A DNA stretch of 64,000 nt from Streptomyces caniscabiei (GCF_014930365.1 NZ_JABXWI010000010.1:124001-188000), one strand, 5' to 3'; counted from the first letter of the stretch, positions 8,979 through 17,929 are shown. The notes: generated by a model from the letters alone, not told the origin. A program made the numbers and translations.

Positions 8979-9905
8979 GTGCTGGGTCCCGTGATTCTCG
9001 CCGCGTCGCGCAGCGACCGGATGCGACGTCTGATCTCGGCGGCGCCCGTGACCAAGCAGGTCGTCGACCGCTTCATCCCCGGTGAACGCGTCGACGACAT
9101 CGTCCCCGTCATCCGTGAGCTCACCGGCCGCGGTCTCGAGGTCACGATGGACGTCGTCGGCGAGGACATCACCCGTCCGGAGCAGGCCGCCGCCGCCCGC
9201 GACGCCTATCTGGAGCTGATCGACCGGCTGAAGGAGCTGGAGCTCGGCGAGCGCGCCGAGATGTCCGTGAAGCTCTCCCTCTTCGGCCAGGCGCTCGCCG
9301 GCGGCCACGAGCTGGCCCTGGCCAACGTCCGCCCGGTCGTCGAGGCCGCCGCCGCGATCGGCACGACCGTCACGCTCGACGCCGAGGACCACACCACCCT
9401 CGACTCGATGTTCGCCATCCACGACGAGCTGCGCCGGGACTTCCCGCAGACCGGCTGCGTCATCCAGGCCTATCTCTTCCGCACCGAGGCCGACGCCCGC
9501 CGCCTGGCCGCCGCCGGCAGCCGGGTGCGGCTGGTGAAGGGCGCCTACAAGGAGCCCGCCGACGTGGCCTTCCAGCAGAAGGCCGAGATCGACCACGCGT
9601 ACGTCCGCGTCCTGAAGATCCTCATGGACGGCGAGGGGTACCCGATGATCGGGTCCCACGACCCGCGCCTGATCTCCATCACCCAGGAACTCGCCCACCG
9701 CGCCGGACGCAAGCTCGACGAGTACGAGTTCCAGATGCTGTACGGCATCCGCGGCGACGAGCACCTGCGGCTGGCAGCCGAAGGGCACCGGATGCGGGTC
9801 TACACCGCGTACGGCACCGACTGGTACGGCTATTTCATGCGCCGCCTCGCGGAGAAGCCCGCCAACCTGCGGTTCTTCCTCCGCGCCATGGTCAGCAAGG
9901 GCTGA
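8979..9905 (+). CDS. Proline dehydrogenase (monofunctional, FAD-dependent)
   Basis: 308-aa enzyme oxidising L-proline to pyrroline-5-carboxylate, the first step of proline catabolism. It has the family TIM-barrel motifs, including SVKLSLFGQAL, TVTLDAEDHTTLDS, RVRLVKGAYKEP and FQMLYGIRGDEHLRLA. The usual monofunctional actinobacterial length. The frame is open 81 bp further upstream, but the GTG at 8979 is preceded by a strong GGAGG at 6-nt spacing, so this start is preferred. It lies 51 bp upstream of the P5C dehydrogenase gene in an evident two-gene operon, divergent from the PucR-type regulator. Confidence 0.95.
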   Translation: MLGPVILAASRSDRMRRLISAAPVTKQVVDRFIPGERVDDIVPVIRELTGRGLEVTMDVVGEDITRPEQAAAARDAYLELIDRLKELELGERAEMSVKLSLFGQALAGGHELALANVRPVVEAAAAIGTTVTLDAEDHTTLDSMFAIHDELRRDFPQTGCVIQAYLFRTEADARRLAAAGSRVRLVKGAYKEPADVAFQQKAEIDHAYVRVLKILMDGEGYPMIGSHDPRLISITQELAHRAGRKLDEYEFQMLYGIRGDEHLRLAAEGHRMRVYTAYGTDWYGYFMRRLAEKPANLRFFLRAMVSKG

Positions 9906-9956
9906 GCCCCACACAACGGCTCGCCACACACCGCTCAGTTAGGAGTTACGGAACCC

Positions 9957-11588
9957 ATGGACGCTGTGACCCAGGTCCCCACCCCCGTCAACGAGCCGGT
10001 GCACGGCTACGCCCCCGGCTCGCCCGAGCGTGCCCGGCTGGAGGTCAAGCTGAAGGAGCTGGCCGAGAACCCGATCGACCTGCCGATGACCATCGGCGGC
10101 GAGAAGCGGATGGGCGGCGGCGACCGCTTCGACGTGGTGCAGCCGCACAACCACAAGGCCCGCCTCGGCACCTACGCCGACGCGACCCGGCAGGACGCGC
10201 AGGACGCCATCGACGCGGCCCTCGCCGCCGCGCCCGCCTGGCGGGCGATGTCCTTCGACGACCGCGCCGCGATCATCCTGCGCGCCGCCGACCTCCTCGC
10301 CGGCCCCTGGCGCGAGACGCTGGCCGCCTCCACCATGCTCGGCCAGTCCAAGACCGCCCAGCAGGCCGAGATCGACTGTCCCTGCGAACTGGTCGACTTC
10401 TGGCGCTTCAACGTCAAGTACGCCCGTGACCTGCTCGCCGAGCAGCCCCCGGCCAACTCGCCCGGTGTGTGGAACCGCCTCGACCACCGTCCGCTGGAGG
10501 GCTTCGTCTACGCGATCACGCCGTTCAACTTCACGGCCATCGCGGGCAACCTGCCGACCGCCCCGGCCCTCATGGGCAACGTCGTGGTCTGGAAGCCGAG
10601 CCCCACCCAGACCCACGCCGCCGTGCTGCTCATGCAACTGCTGGAGGAGGCGGGCCTGCCCAAGGGCGTCATCAACCTCGTCACCGGCGACGGCATCGAG
10701 GTGTCGAACGTCGCCCTGGAGCACCGCGACCTCGCCGGGATCCACTTCACCGGTTCGACCAAGACCTTCCAGTACCTGTGGAAGACGGTCGGCGCGAACA
10801 TCGAGAAGTACCGGTCGTACCCGCGCCTCGTCGGCGAGACCGGCGGCAAGGACTTCGTGGTCGCGCACCCGAGCGCCGACCGTGCCGTGCTCAAGACCGC
10901 CCTCACCCGCGGCGCCTTCGAGTACCAGGGCCAGAAGTGCAGCGCGACCTCCCGGGCCTACATCCCGGCGTCGATCTGGAACTCCGGGTTCAAGGAGGAG
11001 TTCGCCGCCGAGGTCGAGTACCTGACCATGGGTGACGTCACCGACCTGTCCAACTTCATCGGCGCGGTCATCGACGAACGCTCCTTCGCCAAGAACAAGG
11101 CCGCCATCGACCGCGCCAAGTCCGACCCGACCTGCACGATCGTCGCCGGCGGCTCCTACGACGACTCGGTCGGCTACTTCGTCCGCCCGACCGTCGTCGA
11201 GTGCGCCGACCCGGCCAACGAGGTCTTCACCACCGAGTACTTCGGCCCGTTCCTCGCCGTGCACGTCTACGAGGACGACCGCTACGAGGAGATGCTGACC
11301 CAGATGGAGTCGGTGTCGGCCTACGCCCTGACGGGTTCGGTCGTCTCGGGCGACCGCGCGGCCACCGCGTACACGATGGACAAGCTCCGCTACGCGGCCG
11401 GCAACTTCTACGTCAACGACAAGTCCACCGGCGCCGTCGTCGGTCAGCAGCCCTTCGGCGGCGGCCGTGCCTCCGGCACCAACGACAAGGCCGGCGCCCC
11501 GCAGAACCTGATGCGCTGGACCCTGACCCGCGCCATCAAGGAGACGCTGGTCCCGCCGACCGACTACACGTACCCGCACATGGGCTGA
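9957..11588 (+). CDS. pruA: L-glutamate gamma-semialdehyde (P5C) dehydrogenase
   Basis: 543-aa NAD-dependent aldehyde dehydrogenase that converts glutamate semialdehyde, from the preceding enzyme's product, to glutamate. Recognisable motifs: FNFTAIAGNLPTAPALMGN, VVWKPSPTQ, GIHFTGSTKTFQYLW, the catalytic segment LVGETGGKDFVV and cysteine region GAFEYQGQKCSATSRAY (catalytic Cys in QKCSA). The C-terminal FYVNDKSTGAVVGQQPFGG is also typical. ATG preceded by AGGAG at 10-nt spacing. A strong hairpin follows the stop. Confidence 0.97.
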   Translation: MDAVTQVPTPVNEPVHGYAPGSPERARLEVKLKELAENPIDLPMTIGGEKRMGGGDRFDVVQPHNHKARLGTYADATRQDAQDAIDAALAAAPAWRAMSFDDRAAIILRAADLLAGPWRETLAASTMLGQSKTAQQAEIDCPCELVDFWRFNVKYARDLLAEQPPANSPGVWNRLDHRPLEGFVYAITPFNFTAIAGNLPTAPALMGNVVVWKPSPTQTHAAVLLMQLLEEAGLPKGVINLVTGDGIEVSNVALEHRDLAGIHFTGSTKTFQYLWKTVGANIEKYRSYPRLVGETGGKDFVVAHPSADRAVLKTALTRGAFEYQGQKCSATSRAYIPASIWNSGFKEEFAAEVEYLTMGDVTDLSNFIGAVIDERSFAKNKAAIDRAKSDPTCTIVAGGSYDDSVGYFVRPTVVECADPANEVFTTEYFGPFLAVHVYEDDRYEEMLTQMESVSAYALTGSVVSGDRAATAYTMDKLRYAAGNFYVNDKSTGAVVGQQPFGGGRASGTNDKAGAPQNLMRWTLTRAIKETLVPPTDYTYPHMG

Positions 11589-11603
11589 CACCGGCCACCG
11601 TCG

Positions 11604-11643
11604 CGGCGCCCGGCCCCTCCCGTCATGGAGGGGCCGGGCGCCG
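11604..11643 (+). terminator. Terminator after pruA
   Basis: Near-perfect stem of 17 bp (11604-11620 with 11627-11643) closing a six-base CGTCAT loop, 15 bp after the pruA stop. No U-tract, as is common in Streptomyces. Confidence 0.75.
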
Positions 11644-11738
11644 CCGCGTTCGGGGAGATCGAGGAAACCGCAGGTCAGTGGGGTGTGACCCATTCCACCG
11701 TCTCAGATAGTAGGAAGTCCGACTAATTGTGGAGACAG

Positions 11739-11765
11739 ATGCGCTCCGCTCACCTAGCTTTGTAG
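11739..11765 (+). CDS. Putative 8-codon upstream ORF (MRSAHLAL)
   Basis: ATG preceded by GGAG at 4-nt spacing and followed by eight sense codons, including CTA, a rare leucine codon in such GC-rich DNA, then TAG. It lies about 150 bp upstream of the 43-aa gene at 11916, inside an otherwise non-coding leader that can form hairpins: CGCT/AGCG near 11780-11793 and GCAGG/CCTGC around a CAACC loop at 11820-11834. This could be a regulatory leader peptide, or chance. The ligand or signal is unknown. Confidence 0.3.
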   Translation: MRSAHLAL

Positions 11766-11915
11766 GAGCCGAACGTCTCGCTCGATCCAGCGAATGGCGG
11801 TCGTGAGCCGGAGCCCTAGGCAGGCAACCCCTGCGGCCCCGCTCCCCGCCCCTTCCGGCGTCTCGTAACCCTCCCGTTTCCGTACTCCGGATTGCCTCGA
11901 AGGAGTCGATTCCCC

Positions 11916-12047
11916 ATGGCCGAGACGACCGTCCGCCGCCGAGTCCGTCACGTTTCCCGGACCACCGAGTCCGACCGCAAGAACGCCGCAGCCGCTCTGC
12001 AGCGCGCCCTCGACCGCCGGGACAACGGCGGCTCCACCGGGCACTGA
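11916..12047 (+). CDS. Small basic protein of unknown function (43 aa)
   Basis: Reads MAETTVRRRVRHVSRTTESD followed by a helical RKNAAAALQRALDRRDNG stretch. AAGGAG lies 10 nt before the ATG. Strongly basic N-terminal half, no signal or membrane segment. It has a long (~150 nt) structured leader with a possible uORF and is followed by a terminator hairpin, which together suggest a real, regulated small gene rather than a chance ORF. I do not recognise a function; its charge would be compatible with nucleic-acid or ribosome binding, which is speculation. Confidence 0.55.
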   Translation: MAETTVRRRVRHVSRTTESDRKNAAAALQRALDRRDNGGSTGH

Positions 12048-12089
12048 GCCGCCCGCGCGCCGGGCACTTCGGTGCCCCCTCCAGCCGGG

Positions 12090-12113
12090 AGCCGCACCCG
12101 TTCGGGGTGCGGT
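12090..12113. terminator. Bidirectional terminator hairpin
   Basis: CCGCACCC (12092-12099) pairs perfectly with GGGTGCGG (12105-12112) around GTTCG. It sits between the convergent 43-aa gene and the phosphatase gene, so it can serve both. Confidence 0.6.
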
Positions 12114-12132
12114 GCGGCCGTGAGCGGACGTC

Positions 12133-13740
12133 TCACGCGCCGCGCCGCACCTCGAAGTGGTCGACCCGGTCGCCGTTCTGCGCCAGCGCCGACACCTTCA
12201 GGGCCGGCCGCGCGCCGCCGACCGCCTCCACCGAGAGCAGCGAGAACCCCCGGTAACGCACCCGCGACCACTCCACCGTCTCCGTCTTCGCCCTGCGGGA
12301 CTTCGTCCACGCGAACGTCTCGACGGCGTCGTGACGGGTCACATGTCCCTCGTAGCTCTCCTTCACGCCGGACGGGAAGCCGTACAGATCCCGTCCGCCG
12401 CCGCCCGCCGTGACGTACACCGTCCCGTCCCGGGTCGGGTCGGTGGACGCGCCCACGGGCACCGGCCTGCCGACCTCGCCGTCCTTGACGGCGTCGGTCC
12501 GCTCGTAGACGTGGTTGTGGCCGTTGATCACCAGATCCACCTGGTGCTTCGCGAACAGCGGCAGCCACGCGTCGCGGACACCGCCGTCGGAGGCGTGCGA
12601 GGAAGTCGAGTAGACGCAGTGGTGGAAGAAGACGACGACGAAGTCGACGCCCTTCGCGGCCCGCAGCTCCTTCAGCTTCGCGTCCAGCCACTCGGTCTGC
12701 CGGCCGCCCGAGTAGCCGAGGTTGGCCGGGATCTCGTACGAGACGTCGTTCGCGTCCAGCGCCACGAAGCCGACGTTGCCGTAGGTGAAGGCGTACACCC
12801 CCGGCGCCGAGCGGGGGTCGAAGCCGTTGTCCGGGAGGGACCAGCGGGCGAGCTGACCGCCGTAGCCGTCCGGTGAGTACCAGGCCTCCATGTCGTGGTT
12901 GCCGGTCGTCACCATCCACGGCACGGACCTGGCCACCGGCTCGTTCTGCTTCAGGAACAGGTCCCAGAACCCGGGGTCGTAGCCGTCCGACTCCACCCCC
13001 TTGCCGTTGCCGTCGGCGTAGCAGATGTCGCCGGCGTGCAGGTGGAAGGCGGGCTTCTGGCGGACGATCAGGTTGTCGTTCGCCGCCGCGGCCTTGCCGA
13101 CGCCCTGGTCGCCGAACGCGGTGAACACGAACGTCTCCGGTGCGGCGGGCGCCGTGCGGAAGGTGCCGATCGTGGAGCGGTGGGCCGGGGCGGCCGGGTC
13201 GAAGCCCTCGTGGCCGACGCCGTAGTAGTACGTCGTGCCGGGACGCAGGCCGTCCAGGGCCGCGTGCAGGTAGTACTGCTCCAGCTCCAGCCGCACGCCC
13301 TTCACCCCCGGTGTGTGCAGGTCGCGGACCTCCGCCTCGACCTTCCGGGTCAGCTCCTCGGGCTTCAGGCCCACCCGCAGATACGGCTTCTTCACCGCGA
13401 GCGGCACCTGCCAGGAGACCCGCATCTGTGTCTTCGGGTCGGCGCCGAACGCCAGATGACGGCCGAAGGGGGTGACGGCGGAGCCGGGCGCCTTGGAGGT
13501 GGCGGGGGAGGGGGCTGACGTCGTCGCGTTCGGCGAGGCCGACGAGTCGGAGCCGCCGCAGCCGGTCAGCACCCCGCCTGCGGCAAGGGAGCCCGCCGTC
13601 ACCAGGGTGCGGCGCCGCGACAGCTTCGTGCGCAGGTACTCGTGCTGCTCGGCCATGCTCATCCGGCGCGCGAGCTGCGGCGGGATGCCGAAGTCGAGGA
13701 CGGGGGGTCCGGGGGGTGTCCCCCTGGAAGGGTGGGTCAT
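12133..13740 (-). CDS. Tat-exported metallophosphoesterase lipoprotein (purple acid phosphatase-like)
   Basis: 535-aa exported phosphatase. The N-terminus has a twin-arginine signal (SRRRTLVTAGS) followed by lipobox VLTGC, so it is probably exported folded and lipid-anchored. Residues ~85-200 resemble the N-terminal fibronectin-like domain of purple acid phosphatases (TYYYGVGHEG). The catalytic domain shows metal-binding motifs AGDICYADG, TTGNHDMEAW, FFHHCVY and NGHNHVYER. The ATG at 13740 is chosen (GGGAAG 9 nt upstream); an upstream open extension to 13926 overlaps the leuB promoter region and looks non-coding. Likely scavenges phosphate from extracellular esters; substrate unknown. Confidence 0.9.
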   Translation of the reverse strand: MTHPSRGTPPGPPVLDFGIPPQLARRMSMAEQHEYLRTKLSRRRTLVTAGSLAAGGVLTGCGGSDSSASPNATTSAPSPATSKAPGSAVTPFGRHLAFGADPKTQMRVSWQVPLAVKKPYLRVGLKPEELTRKVEAEVRDLHTPGVKGVRLELEQYYLHAALDGLRPGTTYYYGVGHEGFDPAAPAHRSTIGTFRTAPAAPETFVFTAFGDQGVGKAAAANDNLIVRQKPAFHLHAGDICYADGNGKGVESDGYDPGFWDLFLKQNEPVARSVPWMVTTGNHDMEAWYSPDGYGGQLARWSLPDNGFDPRSAPGVYAFTYGNVGFVALDANDVSYEIPANLGYSGGRQTEWLDAKLKELRAAKGVDFVVVFFHHCVYSTSSHASDGGVRDAWLPLFAKHQVDLVINGHNHVYERTDAVKDGEVGRPVPVGASTDPTRDGTVYVTAGGGGRDLYGFPSGVKESYEGHVTRHDAVETFAWTKSRRAKTETVEWSRVRYRGFSLLSVEAVGGARPALKVSALAQNGDRVDHFEVRRGA

Positions 13741-13882
13741 GCTGTCGAACTTCCCAGCGAATCCCAACACCCGCCCCCCGTACGGGTGAACGCGTGGTGA
13801 CGTGTGGGCAGCGTCACCCGACCGGGCGTCCGTATCGCGGACAGCCCGTGTCATCCCGTGGGACAAGGAGTACGGTGCCGTC

Positions 13883-14926
13883 ATGTCTCGCAGCCTCAAT
13901 CTCGCAGTGATCCCCGGTGACGGCATCGGTCAGGAAGTCGTGGCCCAGGGGCTCAAGGTCCTCTCCGCCGTCCTTCCGCAGGATGTGAAGCTGGAGACCC
14001 AGGAGTACGACTTCGGCGCCAAGCGTTACCACGCCACCGGTGAGACCCTCACCGACGCCGACCTCGACGCACTGAAGCGGCACGACGCGATCCTGCTCGG
14101 CGCGATCGGCGACCCGAGCGTCCCCTCCGGGGTCCTGGAGCGCGGCTTCCTGCTCAAGCTCCGCTTCGCCTTCGACCACCACGTGAACCTGCGCCCGTCG
14201 AAGCTGCTCCCCGGTGTCGCCACCCCGCTCGCCGGTGAGCCCGAGATCGACTTCGTCGTGGTCCGCGAGGGCACCGAGGGCCCGTACACCGGCAACGGCG
14301 GCACCATCCGCAAGGGCACCGAGCACGAGGTCGCCACCGAGGTCTCCGTCAACACGGCCTTCGGCGTCGAGCGAGTCGTGCGGGACGCGTTCGCCCGCGC
14401 CCAGGCCCGCCCGCGCAAGAAGCTCACCCTCGTCCACAAGAACAACGTGCTGACCTTCGCCGGTCACCTGTGGACGAACATCTTCAACAAGGTGGCCGAG
14501 GAGTTCCCCGAGGTCACCACCGACTACATCCACGTCGACGCGGCCACGATCTACCTGGTCACCGACCCGGCCCGGTTCGACGTGATCGTCACCGACAACC
14601 TCTTCGGCGACATCATCACCGACCTCGCCGCGGCCGTCTCCGGCGGCATCGGCGTCGCGGCCTCCGGCAACATCAACCCCTCCGGCGAGTTCCCGTCCAT
14701 GTTCGAGCCCGTGCACGGCTCGGCCCCGGACATCGCCGGCCAGGGCAAGGCCGACCCCTCCGCCACGGTCCTCTCCGTCGCCCTGCTCCTGCGCCACCTC
14801 GGCTATGAGGCCGAGGCCGCCCGCATCGAGGAGGCCGTCTCCGCCGACCTCGCGGAGCGCGTCGGAAAGCCGGCCCGTTCGACGGCCGAGATCGGCGACG
14901 CCCTCGCCGTACGAGTAGCCGGCTGA
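13883..14926 (+). CDS. leuB: 3-isopropylmalate dehydrogenase
   Basis: 347-aa NAD-dependent enzyme of leucine biosynthesis, oxidatively decarboxylating 3-isopropylmalate. Typical beta-decarboxylating dehydrogenase motifs: VIPGDGIGQEVV at the N-terminus, REGTEGPYTGNGG, LVHKNNVLTFAGHLW, and the metal/NAD region DVIVTDNLFGDIITDLAA plus EPVHGSAPDIAGQGKADP. ATG preceded by AAGGAG. Together with ilvE, cimA and leuCD elsewhere in the window it supplies branched-chain amino acid synthesis, but it is a separate transcription unit from leuCD. A terminator hairpin follows. Confidence 0.97.
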   Translation: MSRSLNLAVIPGDGIGQEVVAQGLKVLSAVLPQDVKLETQEYDFGAKRYHATGETLTDADLDALKRHDAILLGAIGDPSVPSGVLERGFLLKLRFAFDHHVNLRPSKLLPGVATPLAGEPEIDFVVVREGTEGPYTGNGGTIRKGTEHEVATEVSVNTAFGVERVVRDAFARAQARPRKKLTLVHKNNVLTFAGHLWTNIFNKVAEEFPEVTTDYIHVDAATIYLVTDPARFDVIVTDNLFGDIITDLAAAVSGGIGVAASGNINPSGEFPSMFEPVHGSAPDIAGQGKADPSATVLSVALLLRHLGYEAEAARIEEAVSADLAERVGKPARSTAEIGDALAVRVAG

Positions 14927-14950
14927 CCCGCCGCGCCACTCGAATCCTTC

Positions 14951-14985
14951 GAAGCCGCCGGGTCGCACCAGCACCCGGCGGCTTC
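14951..14985 (+). terminator. Terminator after leuB
   Basis: Perfect 13-bp stem, GAAGCCGCCGGGT with ACCCGGCGGCTTC, around a nine-base loop, 24 bp after the leuB stop. Confidence 0.75.
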
Positions 14986-15186
14986 CGCATGGCTTCCCCA
15001 TGGTCCCGCCGGGTGTCACCATCATCCCTGGGTCGCATTCACGCCGTTTTCGTCCGCCGACTCCGCTTGCGATAATCGAACGCGGAGCCGCCGAATGAGG
15101 CAATGCTCGGACGTCCTAGCACTCGCCACCGGCAGTGCGGGCGTGAGCGCGGCCCGTCACACACAACCGGTGAAGGACAACCACTC

Positions 15187-16275
15187 ATGACGACGCCCAC
15201 GATCGAGCTCAAGCCCTCGGCCTCGCCACTTACCGACGCACAGCGCGAGGCGGTCCTGGCCGACCCCGGGTTCGGCCGCCACTTCACCGACCACATGGTG
15301 GTCATCAAGTGGACCGAGGGCCGTGGCTGGCACGACGGCCAGCTCGTTCCGTACGCGCCGCTCTCCCTGGACCCGGCCACCATGGTCCTGCACTACGCGC
15401 AGGAGATCTTCGAGGGCCTGAAGGCCTACCGGCAGCCGGACGGCTCCGTCGCCACCTTCCGCCCGGAGAAGAACGCCAGGCGCTTCCAGGCCTCCGCCCG
15501 CCGGCTCGGCATGCCGGAGCTGCCCGTCGAGACCTTCATCGAGGCCTGTGACGCACTGGTGCGGCAGGACCAGGCCTGGGTCCCGGCCCACGGCGGCGAG
15601 GAGTCCCTCTACCTGCGCCCCTTCATGATCGCCACCGAGGTCGGCCTGGGCGTCAAGCCGGCGAACGAGTACCTCTTCCTGGTGATCGCCTCCCCGGCCG
15701 GCGCCTACTTCCCCGGCGGCGTGAAGCCCGTCTCCATCTGGGTCTCCGAGGACCACGTCCGCGCGGTGCCCGGTGGCATGGGTGACGCCAAGACCGGCGG
15801 CAACTACGCCGCCTCCCTCCTCGCCCAGGCCGAGGCGGCGGCCGAGGGCTGCGCCCAGGTCTGCTACCTCGACGCGGTCGAGCGCAAGTGGGTCGAGGAA
15901 CTCGGCGGCATGAACCTGTACTTCGTGTACGGCGACCGCATCGTCACCCCCTCCCTCACCGGCTCGATCCTGGAGGGCGTCACCCGTGACTCCCTGCTGA
16001 CGGTCGCCGCCGACCTCGGCTACGCCGCCGAGGAGGGCCGGATCTCCATCGACCAGTGGCAGGCCGACTCCGAGAGCGGTGCCCTCACCGAGGTCTTCGC
16101 CTGCGGTACGGCCGCCGTCATCACCCCCGTCGGCACGGTCAAGCGCACCGGCGCCTCCTGGCAGCAGTCCGGCGGCGAGCCCGGCCCCGTCACCCTCAAG
16201 CTCCGCGAGGCGCTGCTGAACATCCAGCGCGGCACGGTCGAGGACAAGCACGGCTGGATGCACGAGCTGGGCTGA
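15187..16275 (+). CDS. ilvE: Branched-chain amino acid aminotransferase
   Basis: 362-aa PLP-dependent fold-type IV transaminase, the final step of Val, Leu and Ile synthesis and the first step of their degradation. Motifs: LHYAQEIFEGLKAYRQPDGS, RFQASARRLGMPELP, PLP-lysine region GGMGDAKTGGNYAAS, EELGGMNLYFV and EVFACGTAAVITPVG. ATG with GAAGGA about 8 nt upstream; the upstream extension of the frame to 15103 is leader. Monocistronic between leuB and a terminator. The ~200-bp upstream region holds a GATAAT hexamer (15071-15076) that could be a -10. Confidence 0.96.
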   Translation: MTTPTIELKPSASPLTDAQREAVLADPGFGRHFTDHMVVIKWTEGRGWHDGQLVPYAPLSLDPATMVLHYAQEIFEGLKAYRQPDGSVATFRPEKNARRFQASARRLGMPELPVETFIEACDALVRQDQAWVPAHGGEESLYLRPFMIATEVGLGVKPANEYLFLVIASPAGAYFPGGVKPVSIWVSEDHVRAVPGGMGDAKTGGNYAASLLAQAEAAAEGCAQVCYLDAVERKWVEELGGMNLYFVYGDRIVTPSLTGSILEGVTRDSLLTVAADLGYAAEEGRISIDQWQADSESGALTEVFACGTAAVITPVGTVKRTGASWQQSGGEPGPVTLKLREALLNIQRGTVEDKHGWMHELG

Positions 16276-16333
16276 CACCGCCCGTAGTTTTCCGGGGGCC
16301 GCCGGAACTCTTCGAGGCCGCCCGAAGTCCACC

Positions 16334-16368
16334 AGGGCCGCCGCGGACACCGCGTCCGCGGCGGCCCT
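16334..16368 (+). terminator. Terminator after ilvE
   Basis: Perfect 14-bp stem (AGGGCCGCCGCGGA with TCCGCGGCGGCCCT) around a seven-base loop, ~60 bp downstream of ilvE. Confidence 0.75.
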
Positions 16369-16386
16369 GCCGCGTCCTCGGGCAGC

Positions 16387-16518
16387 GACATTCAGAGTGC
16401 CGCTCAATCGCGCCTGCTCGACGGGTTCTCCATCCATGTGGCCATCGGACTGCGGGGCACGGACCGCGACCAGATCCTGTCCCCCGTACGGGAGTTCCTC
16501 GACGAATCACTGGGGTGA
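16387..16518 (+). pseudogene. Remnant of a TetR-family regulator C-terminus
   Basis: An in-frame stretch with no plausible start reads DIQSAAQSRLLDGFSIHVAI then GLRGTDRDQILSPVREFLDE SLG before TGA. This looks like the C-terminal ~44 residues of a TetR-type repressor; its DNA-binding N-terminus and ligand pocket are absent, and the ilvE terminator lies directly upstream. I read it as a decayed gene fragment. The match to TetR is from memory of family C-termini and needs a database search. Confidence 0.45.
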
Positions 16519-16703
16519 GGGCGACACGCGAACCTCCGGTCGGCCCCCGCGTCCTCGCGGTGCCCCGTCACGGCCACGCCGTGGTGTTCACCCCCCTGGG
16601 TGGCGGCGGGGTCGCCCACGCCACCAACCCCGTCGCGGCCGTGTTCACCCGACGGGGCCGCTGACCGCCGGTCCCACGGACCAGTGCACAGGGGGACCAG
16701 ACC

Positions 16704-17885
16704 TTGTACGCCCGCACACGCACCGCGCTCGCCGCCGCCCTCGTCGCGGCGGCCGTCGCCCTGACCGGGCCGGCCTCGACCGCCGCGCCCGGCGCTCCGC
16801 GCACCGAACCGATCAGCGTCACGCCCGGAGGGAAGGCGGGGGACAGCGCCTCGGAGCACGTGGTCATCAGCCGCGACGGCCGCCACGTGGCCTTCTCCTC
16901 CACCGCCACGGACCTCGTCCCGGGCAAGCCGGGCGGCGTCTTCGTCCGCGACCTGCGCACGGGGAGGCTGGAGCGCGTCGCGGCCGGCGCCGCCCCGGCG
17001 ATCAGCGCCGACGGACGGTACGTCGCCGTCGGCAGCACCTTCCGACTGCACGACCGCCGCACCGGCCGCATCGAACGCCTCGACACCGGCCTCCCGGACG
17101 GGTTCACCCCTTCCGGGGAACTCTCCCTCAGCGCCGACGCCCGCTACGCCGTCTTCGTCGCCTCGGCCGACGAGGGCCACGTCGTCTTCCTGCGCGACCG
17201 GGACCGGGGCACCACCGAGCGGATCAGCCACCCGAGGCCGACCTGGGAGCCGCGCGACGCCTTCGCCCCGACCGTCAGCGACGACGGCGAACGGGTCGTC
17301 TACCAGTACACCTACGCGAACGGGCCGCGCGGCGACGACTGGGCCGACATCTGGATGCTCGACCGCGCCACGGGCGAGCGCACCCGGATCGACCGCTCCC
17401 ACGACGGCTCCCCGACCGAGCGGGAGTCCCTGGAACCGTCGATCAGCGGCGACGGACGCACGGTCGTCTTCGAGTCCCGGGACACCCGTCTCGTCCCGAA
17501 CGACCGCGACGGCAGCTGGAACGTGTTCGTGCACACCGTCGCCACCGGCAAGAACCGGCGGCTGCACGCCGCCCACGGCGGACCGCGCAACGCCCACACC
17601 CGTAACCCCGCGGTCAGCGCCGACGGGCGCCACGTCACCTTCACGTCATGGGTGGAGGAGCCGGGCGGCGGTTCGCGGCACCCGGTCCACCTGCGGGACC
17701 TGAAGCGGGGCACCACCGTCCTGCTCACCCCGGACCCCACCGGCGGCACGGCCACCGCGTCCGTCGAACCGGGCGCGATCGCCGACGGCGCCGGCCGGGT
17801 CGCCTTCACGTCCGGGGACCCCGCCCTGATCCCGGGCGGCGACACCAACGACGCCCTGGACGTCTTCGTACGCCACACACGGTGA
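16704..17885 (+). CDS. Secreted PD40/TolB-like beta-propeller protein
   Basis: 393 aa. The N-terminal ~28 residues form a Sec signal (RTALAAALVAAAVALTGPAS, cleavage near STAAP). The remainder is made of repeated blades with the PD40 signature: ISRDGRHVAFSSTATDLV, SADARYAVFVAS, VSDDGERVVYQYTY, ISGDGRTVVFESRDTRLV and VSADGRHVTFTSW, consistent with a six-to-seven-bladed propeller. No catalytic domain, so likely a binding or scaffold protein outside the cell. The start is a TTG with a G-rich site (AGGGGGA) about 9 nt upstream; no ATG or GTG fits. Between ilvE and cimA without functional connection that I can see. Confidence 0.75.
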   Translation: MYARTRTALAAALVAAAVALTGPASTAAPGAPRTEPISVTPGGKAGDSASEHVVISRDGRHVAFSSTATDLVPGKPGGVFVRDLRTGRLERVAAGAAPAISADGRYVAVGSTFRLHDRRTGRIERLDTGLPDGFTPSGELSLSADARYAVFVASADEGHVVFLRDRDRGTTERISHPRPTWEPRDAFAPTVSDDGERVVYQYTYANGPRGDDWADIWMLDRATGERTRIDRSHDGSPTERESLEPSISGDGRTVVFESRDTRLVPNDRDGSWNVFVHTVATGKNRRLHAAHGGPRNAHTRNPAVSADGRHVTFTSWVEEPGGGSRHPVHLRDLKRGTTVLLTPDPTGGTATASVEPGAIADGAGRVAFTSGDPALIPGGDTNDALDVFVRHTR

Positions 17886-17929
17886 CCACGAGGTGATCAG
17901 CGCGCTGTTCGCATCCTGAGACGGACGGT

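Noticed and set aside
13741..13926. N-terminal extension of the Tat phosphatase
   Set aside because: Would place the twin-arginine signal far inside the protein and overlaps the leuB upstream region; the ATG at 13740 has a good ribosome binding site.
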